Source: Pomphorhynchus laevis
Lineage: Eukaryota > Acanthocephala > Palaeacanthocephala > Echinorhynchida > Pomphorhynchidae
NCBI GenBank assembly: GCA_012934845.2
Contig: WNNJ02002292.1
Span: 111,283 to 175,282, forward strand
DNA length: 64,000 bases
Reading direction: 5' to 3'
A program made the translations under genes and the position numbers. The notes beneath the pieces are model-generated. The model searched no databases, was not told the DNA's origin, and was given only the letters and a program-made list of their open reading frames with translations. Below are positions 11,601 to 23,879 of the stretch, piece after piece. Position 1 is the first letter of the stretch. The number at the start of each line of letters is the position of its first letter.

Positions 11601-13600
11601 CTATGATATGTATTGATAAAATAGACCAATTTTAGATACCAGAATAAAGCAACTTAAATATACATTTAAAAAGGCTGGAGTATCGCTTTTGTAAACCACA
11701 AATGCTTAGATCACAAAATTGATTATAAAAATCCGTGGTAAACATAACGAAATCATCTGACAACTCCATCAATACTATTGACAAAAGAATTTTCCTGATT
11801 CCTCATATATAGTTCAGACAAGGAGCAAAAGGGTCGCCGATGTTCAAGACATATATCTTATCCCACATTTGAGATTCAAAAATAAAATTGGAACGACTAG
11901 TACATATATTATGGAGAGTATGTCAATATTCTTGGTCAATAAGAACATTACAAGGTGGGTTAAGAGCTAGTATATCAGCATTAATGTTTATAGCATCAGA
12001 GAGCGGAACGTTGATGTTGAGAGAAGTGATGCCAAAATAACTTCAAACTAAATAACTAACTAAATAACTTCACTAAGCATTGGGTAATTTTTCAATTAAT
12101 GATCTCTAACTATGATTGGTAATTTTAGAGTTCATTTAGTTAGTAATTTTTGTTTTAGAAAACTAACAAAACAATTTGACACAGCTAGCATGTGAGTAAG
12201 ATCACCCATATATGTTTGTTCTTGCATAACAATATTTTAAATTCCATAGTTCCAGTGCTTGATCATTACTTCAAATACTTTAAGTAGTTGATATAAGTGA
12301 ACAGTCATGTATTATTTTCTCGTGTTTATCCACCATCAAAATTCTACGTTGTCTCGACAATTACCAACGAACAACTATTGTCTGTGAATATTGAGGTCGA
12401 CAGCTCCTCGATATTTACATTTTCAATAGCACTTATTCTGAATTGCTAAAATAGCGAGATATCAATTTTACGGACGCAAGTTCATCAATAGAATACTATA
12501 ATAAAGAAAAGAGGTAAGGATGTTTAAATTAGTCATAACCTGAAATGAAGCAATATCATTCTTATCAAAGCGTCTATAGATTTTAGAAATCAAATCGTTG
12601 ATTTTATAAAGAAATTTTGTGGGTTAGACACATTTGTTCTTCAAAGCGACAATGCAAGGTAATAATTTCAAAAAATTAGCCTAAACGAAAATATTTGATA
12701 AAAATGTCGATTAGGTCAAGTCAACCACATACACGATTTGTAAATATAACCATTCTTTAAACCAGACGAAGTGTATAAATCACAATCCCTATGATATCGT
12801 TATATTTGCTGATACTGTTTATATCAGCGATTTTCAATTAGGGTGTACTAAAACTTCGACAGAATCAACGGAAACGCGGTTAGGAACCTTAATCATAACA
12901 TTTAATTTTCGAGGACGACAGAATCAGGGTTTCAGAAAAACATTTATTGAGACACACTAATGAGAGAGGTATTATCTGATCCACTTACAGAAACGATAAT
13001 ATATGATCGAACATATGCTGAAATTATATGTATGATGAGATGTTATACTTTACTGCATCGATAGTAAATAAATAAGCAAAATATTTTACCTGAATCAAAA
13101 AAATTCTGATAAAATAAAGAATGATAATTGTTTTAAAATATTAAGTAAATTTGTTGTTTAATTAATTTAAATAATTAATTGGTAAATTTGATGTTATTGT
13201 AGTAACATGGATTCAAATGGTTAATGTATGACATATGATTATTGTATGAATATATATACATATATATACAACCTGTAAATTTCATGAACATTTTGAAGAA
13301 CTTAAACTCTTACAGCCAGATGGGTTATAATATCAGATGAAGACACTTAATAAGATATGATCCGCTAATTTATATCGTACAAATCAATTATGCTCCTCTT
13401 ATTTAACCTATGCAGCTAACTTATTAATTTTATTCTCAGCAATTATGGTATTCAATAGAATGGAAATTGGAAGAATTTAATCCTTATAATTAAAAAATTA
13501 TAATTTTTATTTCTTTGTATTAAAAGTGTTTATTCTAGTATAACTTTATCTAAATATAACTGTCTTGATATTATGTATAAATCAACAAAATATTATTAAA
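11601..13600. other. Intergenic with possible LINE remnants
   Basis: No intact gene. Two short stretches resemble RT motifs on the plus strand: RQGAKGSPMFKTY near 11815 (compare rQGxxxSPxLF) and IFADTVYISDFQL near 12808 (compare FADDT). They are 1 kb apart with no readable sequence between, so a decayed LINE is possible but not established. Confidence 0.3.
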
Positions 13601-14150
13601 GATAAATTTAAAATCTTTAGCCGAAAATGTTTATGAATGGATAATAAATAATATACTTTGTATTAGAATATAAGATACACTAGATAATCATATTTCATCA
13701 GAGAAAAATACGTCATTAGCATGTATTTGGCCCCACTGCTATACTGTATACTTTACATATATAGTACAAAATACGTAGACTCCGTTAGCTTATCCGATTA
13801 TTTAATTATTTTAAAATCGTTTTACAAAGCATTTTGTGTCCAAGAATATGGGCGGAAACCTGATATCATAACAGTTCCTCTTGATGCCTCTAATCTTAAT
13901 TCCAATTTATCATCTGTTATTTATTATTTAATTCATAAAATTGACTTTTATTTTAAACTTAAATTTTAAATTGCAACTTGATATAAATTATATAAAATCT
14001 TATAACAATTATTTATTTATTATTTTTTATTATTATTTAATCAATAATATTTTTTAATTATTTTCTATTTAATAATTTAATTTTTATTTAACATTATTTT
14101 AAATTTATAAATAATATGAAATACGTAGACTTAGTAAACTGATCTGATGT
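13600..14150 (+). mobile_element. Rearranged Penelope-like terminal repeats
   Basis: Contains the PLE sub-terminal sequence (GTCATTAGCATGTATTTGGCC near 13713), GAAACCTGATATCATA near 13855, TTCCTCTTGATG near 13876, and two PLE end motifs (ACGTAGACTCCGTTAGC near 13772; ACGTAGACTTAGTAAACTGATC near 14123). A PLE end appears to be inserted inside another terminal repeat. Confidence 0.75.
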
Positions 14151-15169
14151 AGTTAGTGAAGTAATTTATTAATTTAATTTATTATAATTATAATGAGAGC
14201 ATAAGGTACTCATTATTATTAATCTATGTAAAATGATCTCTGATGTGCAAAAGAGTTTGACAGTTTAATGCAATAAACACCTTCCTGTTACGATTGAAAT
14301 AGAATTTCAGCTGAATTTTAAAAGTGTATCTGGTCGACCTGAATATCAATTATTATTTTACCACTTTTTTGGTTATTTTCTAAATAGCATTATTAAATTG
14401 CTTCAATACCAATAAGATATTATAAATGGGAAGAGTTGTAATCGTCTTATCGATTAATTAAATTAATTGCATATTACACATATACGATTAAGTAAGTAAT
14501 CGTATATGAAAACTTTTATTAAATAAGTTTTTATTAAAAATTAAATCCATTATTAAATAACTAAAATTTAAAATTTAATTAATGTTTAATTAATTATTTA
14601 TTATTAAATTAATTGCAGGTTGTGCTAATAGTTTAAAAATTCGTGTAGAAAGCCATTTTGCAGCACAGCTTTCGGTAATCGTCTGTTACATCATCAGAAA
14701 ATCTAGAATAAAATAAACATAAAACGTAGTAGTAATTAGTGAACTTATTTTTATCGCTTATTATTAAATTATTAAAATTATAAATTACTTATAATTAAAT
14801 CATTATTACTTATTATTACTTATTAAATTATTTATTATCGCTTATACATCAAAAGGATTGTAATTTAACAATTATTTGTATTAATTTTATTGGGTATTTT
14901 TAATATTTGTATTGAATATTAATTGAGCAAATAAATAAAACAAACGAATAAATATATTTAGCAAATAAGCGGTTAGTAAACCTCAAACAAATGAATATTA
15001 AAGTTTGAAATTGTAAAGGTAAGCATTAATTTTTTAACACCAATTTGATGTTTTGTTTATTTATAATTTTAAAACAATTATATTCGAAAATATAAAAATT
15101 ATTTTGAATTGATATTTAGCTGAGAAATTCACAGTTCAAAATAAGCGATATATCTACTTTTCACAATAA
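14151..15169. other. AT-rich 5' flank of the small ORF
   Basis: Contains a short inverted repeat (CATATACGATTA near 14478 with TAATCGTATATG near 14495) and low-complexity ATTATTAAATT runs. No promoter element can be identified reliably. Confidence 0.4.
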
Positions 15170-15610
15170 ATGAACGCTGATGTAAACGGAGTTCTTAGCA
15201 ATTACATTTTTGAAAAGCGGCCGGGTTTAAACAAAATGACATTGAATGATATAAAAGGCAGAAATTTTCCAAAACATAAGCGAAATGGAAATGACATTCT
15301 TAATCTAAACATATTAATACAGCAATTAGACAATAGACTAGCAAAATTAGATTCTCTGTTAAATTTATCGCAATCACGTCTTATTCAATCCCCTATAAAA
15401 TATTCTGATACTGACAACCATTTAAAAAATGTATTACACGAGTGCATTCCGAAGACGATGAGAATTGTTACTCATTACAACAATTTGGAAAGTACAAAGC
15501 AATTTCGATTCACTAGAGATGAATGTTTATCGCCAATCATGGAAGAATCATCTGACAACGAGACTGGTTTTTTCGGGTCTAATGACGAGTCATCGGACGA
15601 ATATTTTTAA
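15170..15610 (+). CDS. Small intact ORF of unknown function, 146 residues
   Basis: An uninterrupted frame from ATG to TAA whose composition differs from the AT-rich DNA on either side. The N-terminal third is basic (KRPGLNK, FPKHKRNG). Residues about 44-65 have a heptad-like run (LNILIQQLDNRLAKLDSLL), suggesting a short coiled coil. The C-terminus is strongly acidic and serine-rich (MEESSDNETGFF, NDESSDEYF), with several casein-kinase-2-like SxxE/SDNE sites. No signal peptide or membrane segment. No family recognised. It may be a complete single-exon gene or a large exon; no good splice sites were identified at its edges. Confidence 0.55.
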   Translation: MNADVNGVLSNYIFEKRPGLNKMTLNDIKGRNFPKHKRNGNDILNLNILIQQLDNRLAKLDSLLNLSQSRLIQSPIKYSDTDNHLKNVLHECIPKTMRIVTHYNNLESTKQFRFTRDECLSPIMEESSDNETGFFGSNDESSDEYF

Positions 15611-16294
15611 TATTTAAATATGTACATTAGTTTTAGCTCCAAATTTACTAAAATATCTTCTTTAATACACATTTGCATATTTTAATAATAACTTTTAGTG
15701 TAATATAATTTATATATTGAACTACAGCGATCAAAATATCAACTACTTTCAAACAACTTTATCTTCATTATTTTATACGGCATTTATAGATACGATATGA
15801 AACTGTCCTTGGATTTATCTTGGATTTTATTACGTATTTGTTTGATTAGATCTCGTTTCTAAATAGCTGTCACTGAACTTTAGATGAGAGCTTTTTGAAG
15901 GCTGTAAACATACATTTCGTTATTAATTAGGCCTTTTGGGATGATGCAGAGAGTGATGAATAAAACATACTTTTTAACGTCCAATGATACGTTCGATGTG
16001 ATCTTAAATTGCTCAGGACGTTTAAACATCGAGAGGAATATAAAAAGAAATTATTATTCACAATAGTCCTTTTCAAGTGTTATGTTTTAAATAATAATTC
16101 TAATAATTATAATTAATTTACAATAATTTCTCAATTTCTTTTTATATTCCTCTTGATGTTTAAAAGCCCTAAACAATGCTTTTTAATATTCTTTTGTTAA
16201 AACTTTGACAAAATGTAAAAAGGAGAGATTTTGTTATCCAAATAACACGGATGATAGATTTGTGAAGAAATTTTTTATACCAAAAATTTTTAGA
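15611..16294. other. Intergenic
   Basis: No gene seen. A roughly 25-bp segment occurs twice in inverted orientation (near 16021 and 16130: TTTAAACATCGAGAGGAATATAAA and the complement of TTTATATTCCTCTTGATGTTTAAA), which bounds a decayed hairpin element of about 130 bp. Confidence 0.4.
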
Positions 16295-16403
16295 TGCCAA
16301 AAATTTTTATGATGGTTCTTCCAGAGAATTGTACATTGATTATCTAGATTCTAGATAATCAATGTACAATTCTCTGGAAGAATCATCATAAAAATTTTTG
16401 GCA
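16295..16403. repeat. Palindrome: 53-bp arms, 3-nt loop
   Basis: Left arm 16295-16347 and right arm 16351-16403 are reverse complements with a single mismatch around position 16314. The spacer is ATT. The right arm overlaps the end of the broken hAT reading frame, so the palindrome marks where the transposon was truncated; a snap-back (foldback) repair event is the simplest explanation. Confidence 0.95.
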
Positions 16404-17366
16404 TAAAAATTTGTGATAAAAAAGTTGTGACAAAGTTGTGATAAAATTCACAACTTTGGTCACAACAGTAACGACGGGATTCAATTTCAAAACTTTTCTG
16501 CATAGCACTTCTTGATGAATAATGCAGTGCAAAAATAATATATTGTGTTCTGGTTGCAACTCTTTTACTTTGTCGCGAATTCGTTTAAGTAAGCCTACAT
16601 TTTTCCCTGTTAAACTAGGACAACCATCCGTAGTGAAGCTTACTATTTTATTCCAAGTTAAACTTACTTTAACTAAACACTCTTCAACAGCGAGAAAGAA
16701 GTCTTCACCAGTAGTTGTATCTTTCATTGGATGCACACTAAGTAGTTCCTCGCTAATTTCACATTTCTTGTTAATGCCGCGAATAAATATTAATAATTGA
16801 CTTGTATCAGTAATATCGCTGGACTCATCTAAAGCCAGAGAACAAAAGGTAAAATCAGCAATTTTTGTTCTTAGCTGGTCAAGTAAGTTTCCTGAAATAT
16901 TTTCAATCCGTCGTACTATTGTTCTTCTTGAAAGGCTTACATTTTCAAAAATATGTTTCTTTTCAGGACAACATATCTCCGACACTTGTACCATGCATTG
17001 TTTAACAAATTCTGCCTCAGAAAACGGCTTACAGAACTTAGCAATTTTGTGTGCGACAACATAACTTGCTTTTATGGTAGATTTCTCTATATTACTTTGT
17101 TTGGTAAAAATATTTTGTTGCTTATTCAAGTTTTTTGCTAAGTTTTCTGCTACAGTTTGAAGTTCTTTTAAAGAATGTGATGCATATTTTGGATGTTTTG
17201 TTGTAAAGTGCCTGTTTAAATTGTATTCTTTAAAAACAGCAATTGTTTCCTGACAAACTAAACAAATTGCTTTCTTATTTATGTTTGTAAAAAGATATTT
17301 TACCGTCCAAGCTTCATTGAAGTTTCTGCATTCCAAATCAACTTTTCTTTTTTTAGATTGACTCAT
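16386..17366 (-). pseudogene. hAT transposase, N-terminal about 310 residues (C-terminus lost)
   Basis: An open frame of 326 codons. Residues 10-60 form a BED-type zinc finger (CLVCQ ... LNRHFTTKH). Residues about 165-185 carry the first catalytic acidic motif (SLALDESSDITDTSQLLIF). Residues about 245-255 are TDGCPSLTG, with the conserved second-block Asp. HCIIHQEVLC at about 281-290 matches the hAT insertion-domain entry. The third catalytic residue (Glu) and the C-terminal dimerisation (hATC) domain, normally another 250-300 residues, are absent. The last roughly 15 codons come from the palindromic junction and are not transposase. The remaining frame has no stops, so the loss looks recent. 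It resembles SCAND3/ZBED-like hAT proteins. Confidence 0.85.
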
Positions 17367-17909
17367 TTTACAAAGGTCTACAAACCTATAATTTAATTAA
17401 TACAATAAAATAAAACCAATGTTTTAAAATTTTACTTACAAAAAGTCCACTTTTTCAATTTTATATTTGCAAACTAATATTAGACTCGAACAAAAAAGAG
17501 TATGCGATCAGTGCTAAATCAAAATTAACAATACGCGTGGTGCGACCTGCCGTCCCTCGAAAAGTGAGAGGAGTGCAGCATATGCGGTCCACACATGCAT
17601 TTCGAACCTAGCGCGATCTCCTTTGTGTTCGACGAAAAAACCGCCCTGAGAGCGATCGTCGCGAGCGACCCGCGTGAGAATCACGCGAGGATTGTTTCAA
17701 GCTCGCGACATCGTCCACAATAGTGTAGTCAGCCGACCGCCCATTTTATTACGCCTATTATATATACAGTACGCACACTAATAATGTTGATGTCAACAAA
17801 ATCTCATAAAAGAGTTTAAAAAAATTTGCGTGTGGAATTTTTCAACGGGCCGGATAAAACTAGCAAAAGGGCCGGATCCGGCCCGCGGGCCGGCTTTTGC
17901 CCACCCCTG
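16440..17909 (-). mobile_element. hAT DNA transposon, 3'-truncated
   Basis: Minus-strand element whose 5' terminus at 17909 reads CAGGGGTGGGCAAAAGCCGG, the typical hAT end seen in ZBED/SCAND3-like elements. Between the terminus and the transposase start (17366) lies an unusually GC- and CpG-rich leader (17520-17760 and 17840-17905). The 3' part, including the second terminus, is missing: recognisable transposase stops near 16440, where TTGTGA-rich short repeats and the palindrome begin. No target duplication can be tested. Confidence 0.85.
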
Positions 17910-18489
17910 ATCTAGAATATACATGTTAATAACTGAATAAATATTTTATATTATAAAATGTCTAGTACTGAAAAAAGTTTATCAACTTACAAATTAAGTG
18001 ATTAATTTTAGATTTATAAATTATTGTTAAAAGCTTTGAAAGAATCCTACAATATTCACACTACAGAATACAAAAAATGTAAAATTTAGATTTTTAAAGT
18101 TAATTTTATTGGGAATCAACTAATTGAAAACTTTTGTTTCCAATTTACATAGTATTAAAATACAGTATTTTTCTTAGTTTACAATTTGATGTTGTATGTA
18201 TTTTTATTTTACTCATTTTTAATAAAATTAAAATAAATAACACAATACTTGTATTATTTGCATTTGATAATCAATATCAATGGGAAAATTATCACTGTAA
18301 TTAACATTTAGAAATTTTTAACGTTGGAATTCAGAAAATTGTTAGTGGGTTTCAGCTATTCGGATAATTGATAACACGAGAAAAGTCGTTCGAAGCAGTG
18401 CCACTAGGTACATTGTTTACCTGTGAACTTCCCCGATAAAAATAAACATTATCATTCAAGGCAAAATAATAATTTGAAATGATTTTTTT
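17910..18489. other. AT-rich, no gene
   Basis: Nothing recognised beyond the sequence flanking the hAT end (ATCTAGAA directly outside, a plausible 8-bp target copy whose partner is lost). Confidence 0.4.
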
Positions 18490-18674
18490 ATTTTAGACAT
18501 TGGTGTGAATTTTAGATACGATAAAAACACTTTATTATAATTAGACAAGCTTTCGACAGTTACGCCCCTTTCAAGTCAAATATTTGACTTGAATAAAACG
18601 TAACATTTTAACTTTTGTCTAATTTTAATAGAATATTCTTTTTCAGTCCATTATTCACGCCAATGTCTAAAAAT
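18490..18674. mobile_element. MITE / foldback repeat
   Basis: TTTTAGACATTGGTGTGAA at the left is the inverted repeat of TTCACGCCAATGTCTAAAA at the right. Sub-terminal arms (ATAATTAGACAA and TTGTCTAATTTTAAT) also pair, and the centre holds GTCAAATATTTGAC. The whole element is one large hairpin with no coding capacity. Confidence 0.65.
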
Positions 18675-19339
18675 ATTAATTACTTACTGTTCATTGAAGG
18701 CAAAATATTTTATAATTTTATATCATAACACTGATCTCTCTATATATACAAAAACACGAAAGAATTCAGTCACTATTACACTTCAAAAAAACCTGATGGA
18801 AGATTTAGTTACAAGTTTGATGTGAAAGTAAAATTTTTATTTAAAACTGTTGGGGCAATTGACTGTAGAAAGATATAATATCGGACATTATAGAGAAACA
18901 CAATGAGCTTTTGGGATTATTAAAAGTGGAACATAATTGTGTTATGGGGCCTGTTCTTAACATAGCATCGGTAAACTTGCTACCAATTACACTGGGCAAC
19001 ATTAATTCTAGAACAGTCATAATATAAACACTTGTTTATAAACCATTCATTTAATTTTGTTTATCCAGAATATGCTATGCTACAGACCTAAAATATAAAG
19101 AATATATGTCTCCATGCAAAAATAGACTGAAAATATAAAATGGAATAAGAAATGAAATTATTTATCGATATCTTACGAAATTCATGTTTAAATAATGTGT
19201 AAAAAAAGAAAAATGGTTTAATTATTTTATACTCTTAATATCCTCTATCTATGAATAAATTTTTATACACATAAGTAGAAATATTCATTATTATAAAATC
19301 TATAAAGATCTCAACCGAATGTATCAACGCAACCCTTAT

Positions 19340-19790
19340 CCTATATGTGCTTTATTCTACTGATGACTGTTGCCGAGTACTTCTTCATTTCGATGCTAAA
19401 GTGGTTATTTAGAATTGACATTGTGCCTGAAAGTCGTGAATCAAACTCAAGTCTACCAAGCAACACTATTTTTTATTAATGCAGTATTTTGTAAGAAATC
19501 CTGAATCGTTGTTTACTCATCAAATCCGTGTACCACCATTATACACGCCGTATCCTTTAAGAATCCAACGAGTACAGCTACAATTCAGCAACACCATCTG
19601 CCTAGTGTTTAAGGATGGTCCGCACAGCATTTCGATCTGATAAAGAGCGTAAGCCTAAGACAATAAAGCAAGTGTAGGAAACGTCTTTATTCACAATGTC
19701 ATGCAAGGAACTGAAACGACCAGTGGGTATTTCATTCTACTAATGATTGTTGCCGGGTACTCCATAATTTGATGCTGGAGGAGACAAGGT
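19340..19790. repeat. Direct repeat pair about 380 bp apart
   Basis: A segment of about 45 bp beginning TTTATTCTACTGATGACTGT (near 19349) recurs with several differences near 19730 (TTTCATTCTACTAATGATTG). Between them the DNA is less AT-rich but has no readable frame. Likely the ends of a degenerate non-autonomous element. Confidence 0.4.
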
Positions 19791-20350
19791 AATGAATACA
19801 CAAAAACTAACTTTTAATCTAGTACTTGAAAGACTCCAACAGGATTTTGAAGACGTATATAGTATTTTAAAAGATACATTTTAAATATTTCAATATTTTT
19901 AAAGATACATTTAAAAAACCGCACATTTGGTTGCGGAACACATCGGACATTACACAAATAATAAATAGATATCAGAACAGTAACGGATAAAATTAGCCCA
20001 AATAAGCAAAATAAAATTAGCTTAAATTGCGAAGATAAACACTGCCTGAATTGGGCTGATTTGATGTCGACGAAATCGCTAAACAATCGGATATTTATAT
20101 TATATTAAAGGTCCTGACCTAATTGGCCGTCGACCACAAACATCAGAAAGTAAAAGAAAAGAAAAAGAAAATCTAAACAAATTCCTTGCTTCCAAGCTAC
20201 TTGTTCCCTTGTCAGTCGCTTCAATATAGCCAACTAATTGTCACGGTATGTTCGCCATTCAACGTTGGTATTCTGAAATATATACGGTCGTGCAATTTGC
20301 TCAAGGCTTCTGTTGAGAGTCTTTTTAACTTCTCCAATAAAACGTTTCCA

Positions 20351-20761
20351 TTATGATTTTGGTGGAGCAAAAAGCGTTAGTTTAGGCAGTCGGTTGTCGT
20401 CTATCCTCAATAAGTGATCAACATACATCCATCGACAACGTGCCATCGTATTGTTGATGGTTTCAATCTCTCCACACTTCTTCATGACCGCTGAATTCGA
20501 TATATGCAACAGCAGGGATATTATTACAATTCTTCTGAGGAAAATGTGGTCAGCGGACTCTAGCTTGCGAATCATCACCTTTTTGACAGGCCAGGTTTCA
20601 CAGCCGTATAGTAGTCCCGGACGCACTATTGATGTATATACTCTTATCTTTGTTTTAAGGTTAACGTCACGTCGTTTCCACAATTTCAAAAGTCCGCCAA
20701 ACGCTCGATTAGCCATGACTAGTTTTGAGAGTATGTCCTTTTCTGTGTCAGTGTTGTACAA
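20351..20761 (-). pseudogene. LINE RT C-terminal tail
   Basis: A 136-codon frame with KTKIRVYTSIVRPGLLYGCE followed by TW, the signature of RTE-type proteins (LYkAtVrPvLLYGcETW), then KLESADHIFLRRI and RCRWMYVDHLLRID (compare RlrW.GHvlRm). Continues past 20351 in another frame toward REQVAWKQ near 20205. Confidence 0.85.
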
Positions 20762-20830
20762 TATTACACAACCTAGATACGTGAATGAGTGTACACACTC
20801 GATCGGTCGATGCTCTGTAGTGACAACTTC

Positions 20831-21700
20831 TTAAGGGGTTTCGACGCAGAGTATCTTACATTTATTGGGGTTCAAGTAGAGTCGGTACTTCGAGGCAGCA
20901 TCAGATGTTCTAGTAATAATTCGTCTTAGGTCTACGAAATTTTTGACAATTTGTGCAATGTCGTCCGCGTAAGTTAGGTCACAAATACGCTTCCCTTGTT
21001 GGCCAATTTCCACGCCATCACGAGGATCGATTAGGGCGGTATTTAGTATTTTATCTACAACGATGTTAAACAAAGTTGGAGCTAACACGCTGCCCTGTCT
21101 CATCCCTGTCATGACTTGAATTTTATCACTTAGTTGTCCCATCACTCTGATTATACCGTTCGATTGTTCGTATAGAGCCTTCACGACTGCAGTTATCTAC
21201 GCTGGGAACCCACACTAATCTAAGAGAGGCCACATACTTTCTCTACAAACACTGTCAAACGCGGTTTTAAAATCTAGGAACGCGATCAGCGTTGGGTTCC
21301 TAAACTTATTTCGAGTCTCGAGTGCACATCACAAGAAAGAAATTGGTCAGAGCTATGACCCTCTCTGAATCCTGCTTGACTCTCATGTACTTGCCGTTCT
21401 CGCACTGGCTGAATGCGTTCAGTATGATTAATTCGAGAACCTTATAAACTGCAGAAATTAACGAGATTGGACTATAATTCCTGCATTATCTCGCATCACC
21501 CTATTTGTAAATCGGCATAATGATCGCAGTTGAAAGATCTGGAATTATAGAGACGTTCCATATGGATTCAAAAAGGAATACGATCTCCTGATATAATCTG
21601 ATAGCAGAAGTTTGCAAAATTTCAGAAGTGATCCGATTCAGACCAGAAACCTTACCTTTCTTCATGCAGGTGACACAATATTGTATCTCAGTTGTCGTTG
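20831..21700 (-). pseudogene. LINE reverse transcriptase core (broken)
   Basis: Upstream part: KGKVSGLNRITSEIL (compare KapGlDgI..E) and a PIYK block near 21510. The longest open frame, 21184-20834, contains GQLSDKIQVMTGMRQGSVLA followed by PTLFNIVVDKIL, and the catalytic YADD box (DLTYADDIAQIV), then LNPNKCKILCVE. The catalytic aspartates are present. Stops separate this block from the N-terminal part and from the tail at 20351-20761. Confidence 0.85.
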
Positions 21701-22129
21701 AAGGTTGAACTTCGACTTATTCCACAATTGCATCATGGAAATTCTGGCTTGCTGGCGGTCTGTTTTCGTTATATAGCTCTCGACAATATTCAGCCCAAAT
21801 TCTCAGTTTTGCATATGTGCTGTATGCGATAGCTCCTGCCTTATCGCGTAATCCCGATAGCGAGCGAGTATTTGACCGCGTGATAGTTCTCATGGATTGT
21901 AATAATCGTCTGCTGTCACCACATGCAGATGCAGCTTCTGCTTGGGAGTCAATGCTTCTCCAATATGCGTCACGGCTAATCCTTAGATTTTGTTTTAGTA
22001 ACTTACTATAATGCCTAACTTTCGATAAGTGATTAGAATCCAGCGCGTATTTTCGCTCAGCAGAGATCGCTAGTGTATTCGCGGATATCTACGAACGTGT
22101 TTGCCGTCTCCTACTTAGAAGATGACTAT

Positions 22130-23005
22130 CTGCAGCTGATTGGACCAAATGGATAATATGTCCCCATATTTCATCAGGTGATGTTTGTAGACCACATTCG
22201 CATTTAGTGAGTTTTCCTCTACCGTTGCTCTGAATTTCTCTCGAATTGGCAAGGTGTTAACGAGTCGGCTATTGTAAGTCGTTGATTTGGGTATCTTAAT
22301 TGTCGCGGGAAATCGTAGTTTTCCTAGTGCATGATCCATAATTATTTTCAACCCCAAAAGAAGCGACTATTTAATAAGAGGAGCGCCAGCGTTGTCTGAA
22401 GAGGATGTGTCAATCTGATTGTACCCTACCATTAAGATGGACCCATGATTCGAGATGCCGCCTTTAATGGCGGAAGAATGTGTTTGCAATAAGATGATGT
22501 CTCTCGGCAAGTGAAATTGCCCGCACGCCATTAGGACATAATCTACAAACAGTATGAGGCTCGACACTAGAGATAAGGTGATTTCAAGGACATCGGAGTC
22601 TCCGCGATAGATGAGGGTGCTTCATTCGTCGGTGCATATGCGCTCACAATCAACCAATTAAACAGTTTGCCTTATAGACTAGGAGCGCAATACGAGAGTC
22701 AATTGGATTCCAGTCAATGATGCATTCTGATAGATCAGACCTAATCACAATAGTAACGCCGCCTTGGCCGGATCCGTCCGTGAGGTTTGAGTATAGGAAA
22801 TGGAATGATTGACGAGAGAGTGGGTTGACCACAGTTAATGAACCCTCATCAGGTAAGCGACATTATGTTAGACAACACACACATTTATTGACCTATTTGT
22901 TAATGTGCGTGCGAGTATTGTTTGCTGACCAGTTTGAAGCAGCGAGCGAACGTTCAACGTACCAATTTGTAATCTCTTAGACCGTCGATTAGTTGTGATT
23001 GGAAC
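22130..23005 (-). pseudogene. LINE apurinic-like endonuclease (broken)
   Basis: Reading down the minus strand: LQIGTLNVRSLLQTGQQTIL is the typical N-terminal strand of LINE endonucleases (IGTxNVRtLxxxGK). Next come GQGGVTIVI near 22765 and NPIDSRIALLVY near 22695, the strand that follows the GGVaI motif. FVDYVLMACGQFHLPRDII is near 22525, at the position of the GDFNA-type block. The reading frame changes several times. Known role of this domain: nicking target DNA to prime reverse transcription. Confidence 0.75.
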
Positions 23006-23499
23006 TGGTTAAGGTTATTGTTGTTGCTTGGAAGTTGTTCACTTTGACGCTTCATAGTTTTTGAGCTGGCTTTCCAGTTTCAGTCCATTTTCGTACTTTT
23101 TCTTCTTTATGTTTGTTTGAGGCTGGGATACATCAAGAATTCGCCAAACTCAAGGGGTAATAATATCTGCGGATACCTGTGGCTAAGACGAACCATTTGG
23201 CAGCACTTATTTAATGATGGGGCATACTCGTCATGTCACAAGGTCAAGATCTTTTGGAGTAGACGGCATTTTATAGGGATGAAGTTACCATTCTTCATCT
23301 CGACATCGTGGTGACCTTGCCGCTGATTGTCCATCACTGCTTATTCGTCGATGAAATACCATTATATAGCAGTTATCCATAATATTTGATGGAAATTCCT
23401 CTATCCGCAATCCAGAGGACGCGCCCGGTAGCTCCAGCTCAGCCCCGGGCAACGGTCGGATAAGGAGACTTGAGTATAACGTATTCGAAACCTATAATT

Positions 23500-23760
23500 G
23501 TAAGTCAAAAAATATTATATATTTAAATGAGTGCATTAACAGTAAAGATCAATATGTAAGGCATACAAGCACATTATTAGTAGACAAGCACATTAGTTAC
23601 GCTAACATTGTAGAATATTCATCACACAAAATACAACCAACAATAATAGATGGACCAATTGTAGACACCTACTTTAGAAAATCGCGAAAAATTTACTGGA
23701 TCGGTTATTTAATGAAGGACCACTCTCAGAGTGGTCCTTCTAGTTTTAATAAAAATAAAT
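23500..23760 (+). pseudogene. Possible decayed GIY-YIG endonuclease of a canonical PLE
   Basis: One frame reads KNIIYLNECINSKDQYVRH, then FRKSRKIYWIGYLM about 45 residues later. This spacing resembles PLE GIY-YIG domains (NvVYLI.C..C..qYVG.T ... E..WI..L), but the Cys pair and catalytic Arg/Glu are not secure. It ends at a perfect 12-bp hairpin (AAGGACCACTCT / AGAGTGGTCCTT, 23735-23761). The alternative is an unrelated AT-rich frame. Confidence 0.3.
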
Positions 23761-23879
23761 ATTTTGAAATTGAGTTTTAGAATTTTATTAATTATTATAC
23801 TGTCTTTATAACAACATTTACGAAGAAATGTTTATTTTTAAAAACTCATCTGATGGTAAAAAACAGTCTCACCATCTCG

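Larger units (their letters stand above)
20105..23470 (-). mobile_element. Near full-length RTE-like LINE
   Basis: About 3.3 kb on the minus strand with the RTE order: apurinic endonuclease (from about 23005 down to 22130), linker, reverse transcriptase (about 21700-20830), and a short conserved C-terminal tail ending near 20240. A pyrimidine-rich sense-strand 3' region (TTTTCTTTTTCTTTTC) lies near 20170. The frame is interrupted by several stops and shifts, so it is inactive, but the parts are collinear and easy to read. No clear target duplications found. Confidence 0.85.

Noticed and set aside
16522-17141. Plus-strand open frames at 16522 and 16953
   Set aside because: Antisense shadows of the hAT transposase.
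20451-20834. Plus-strand 127-codon frame
   Set aside because: Antisense of the RTE-like LINE C-terminal tail.
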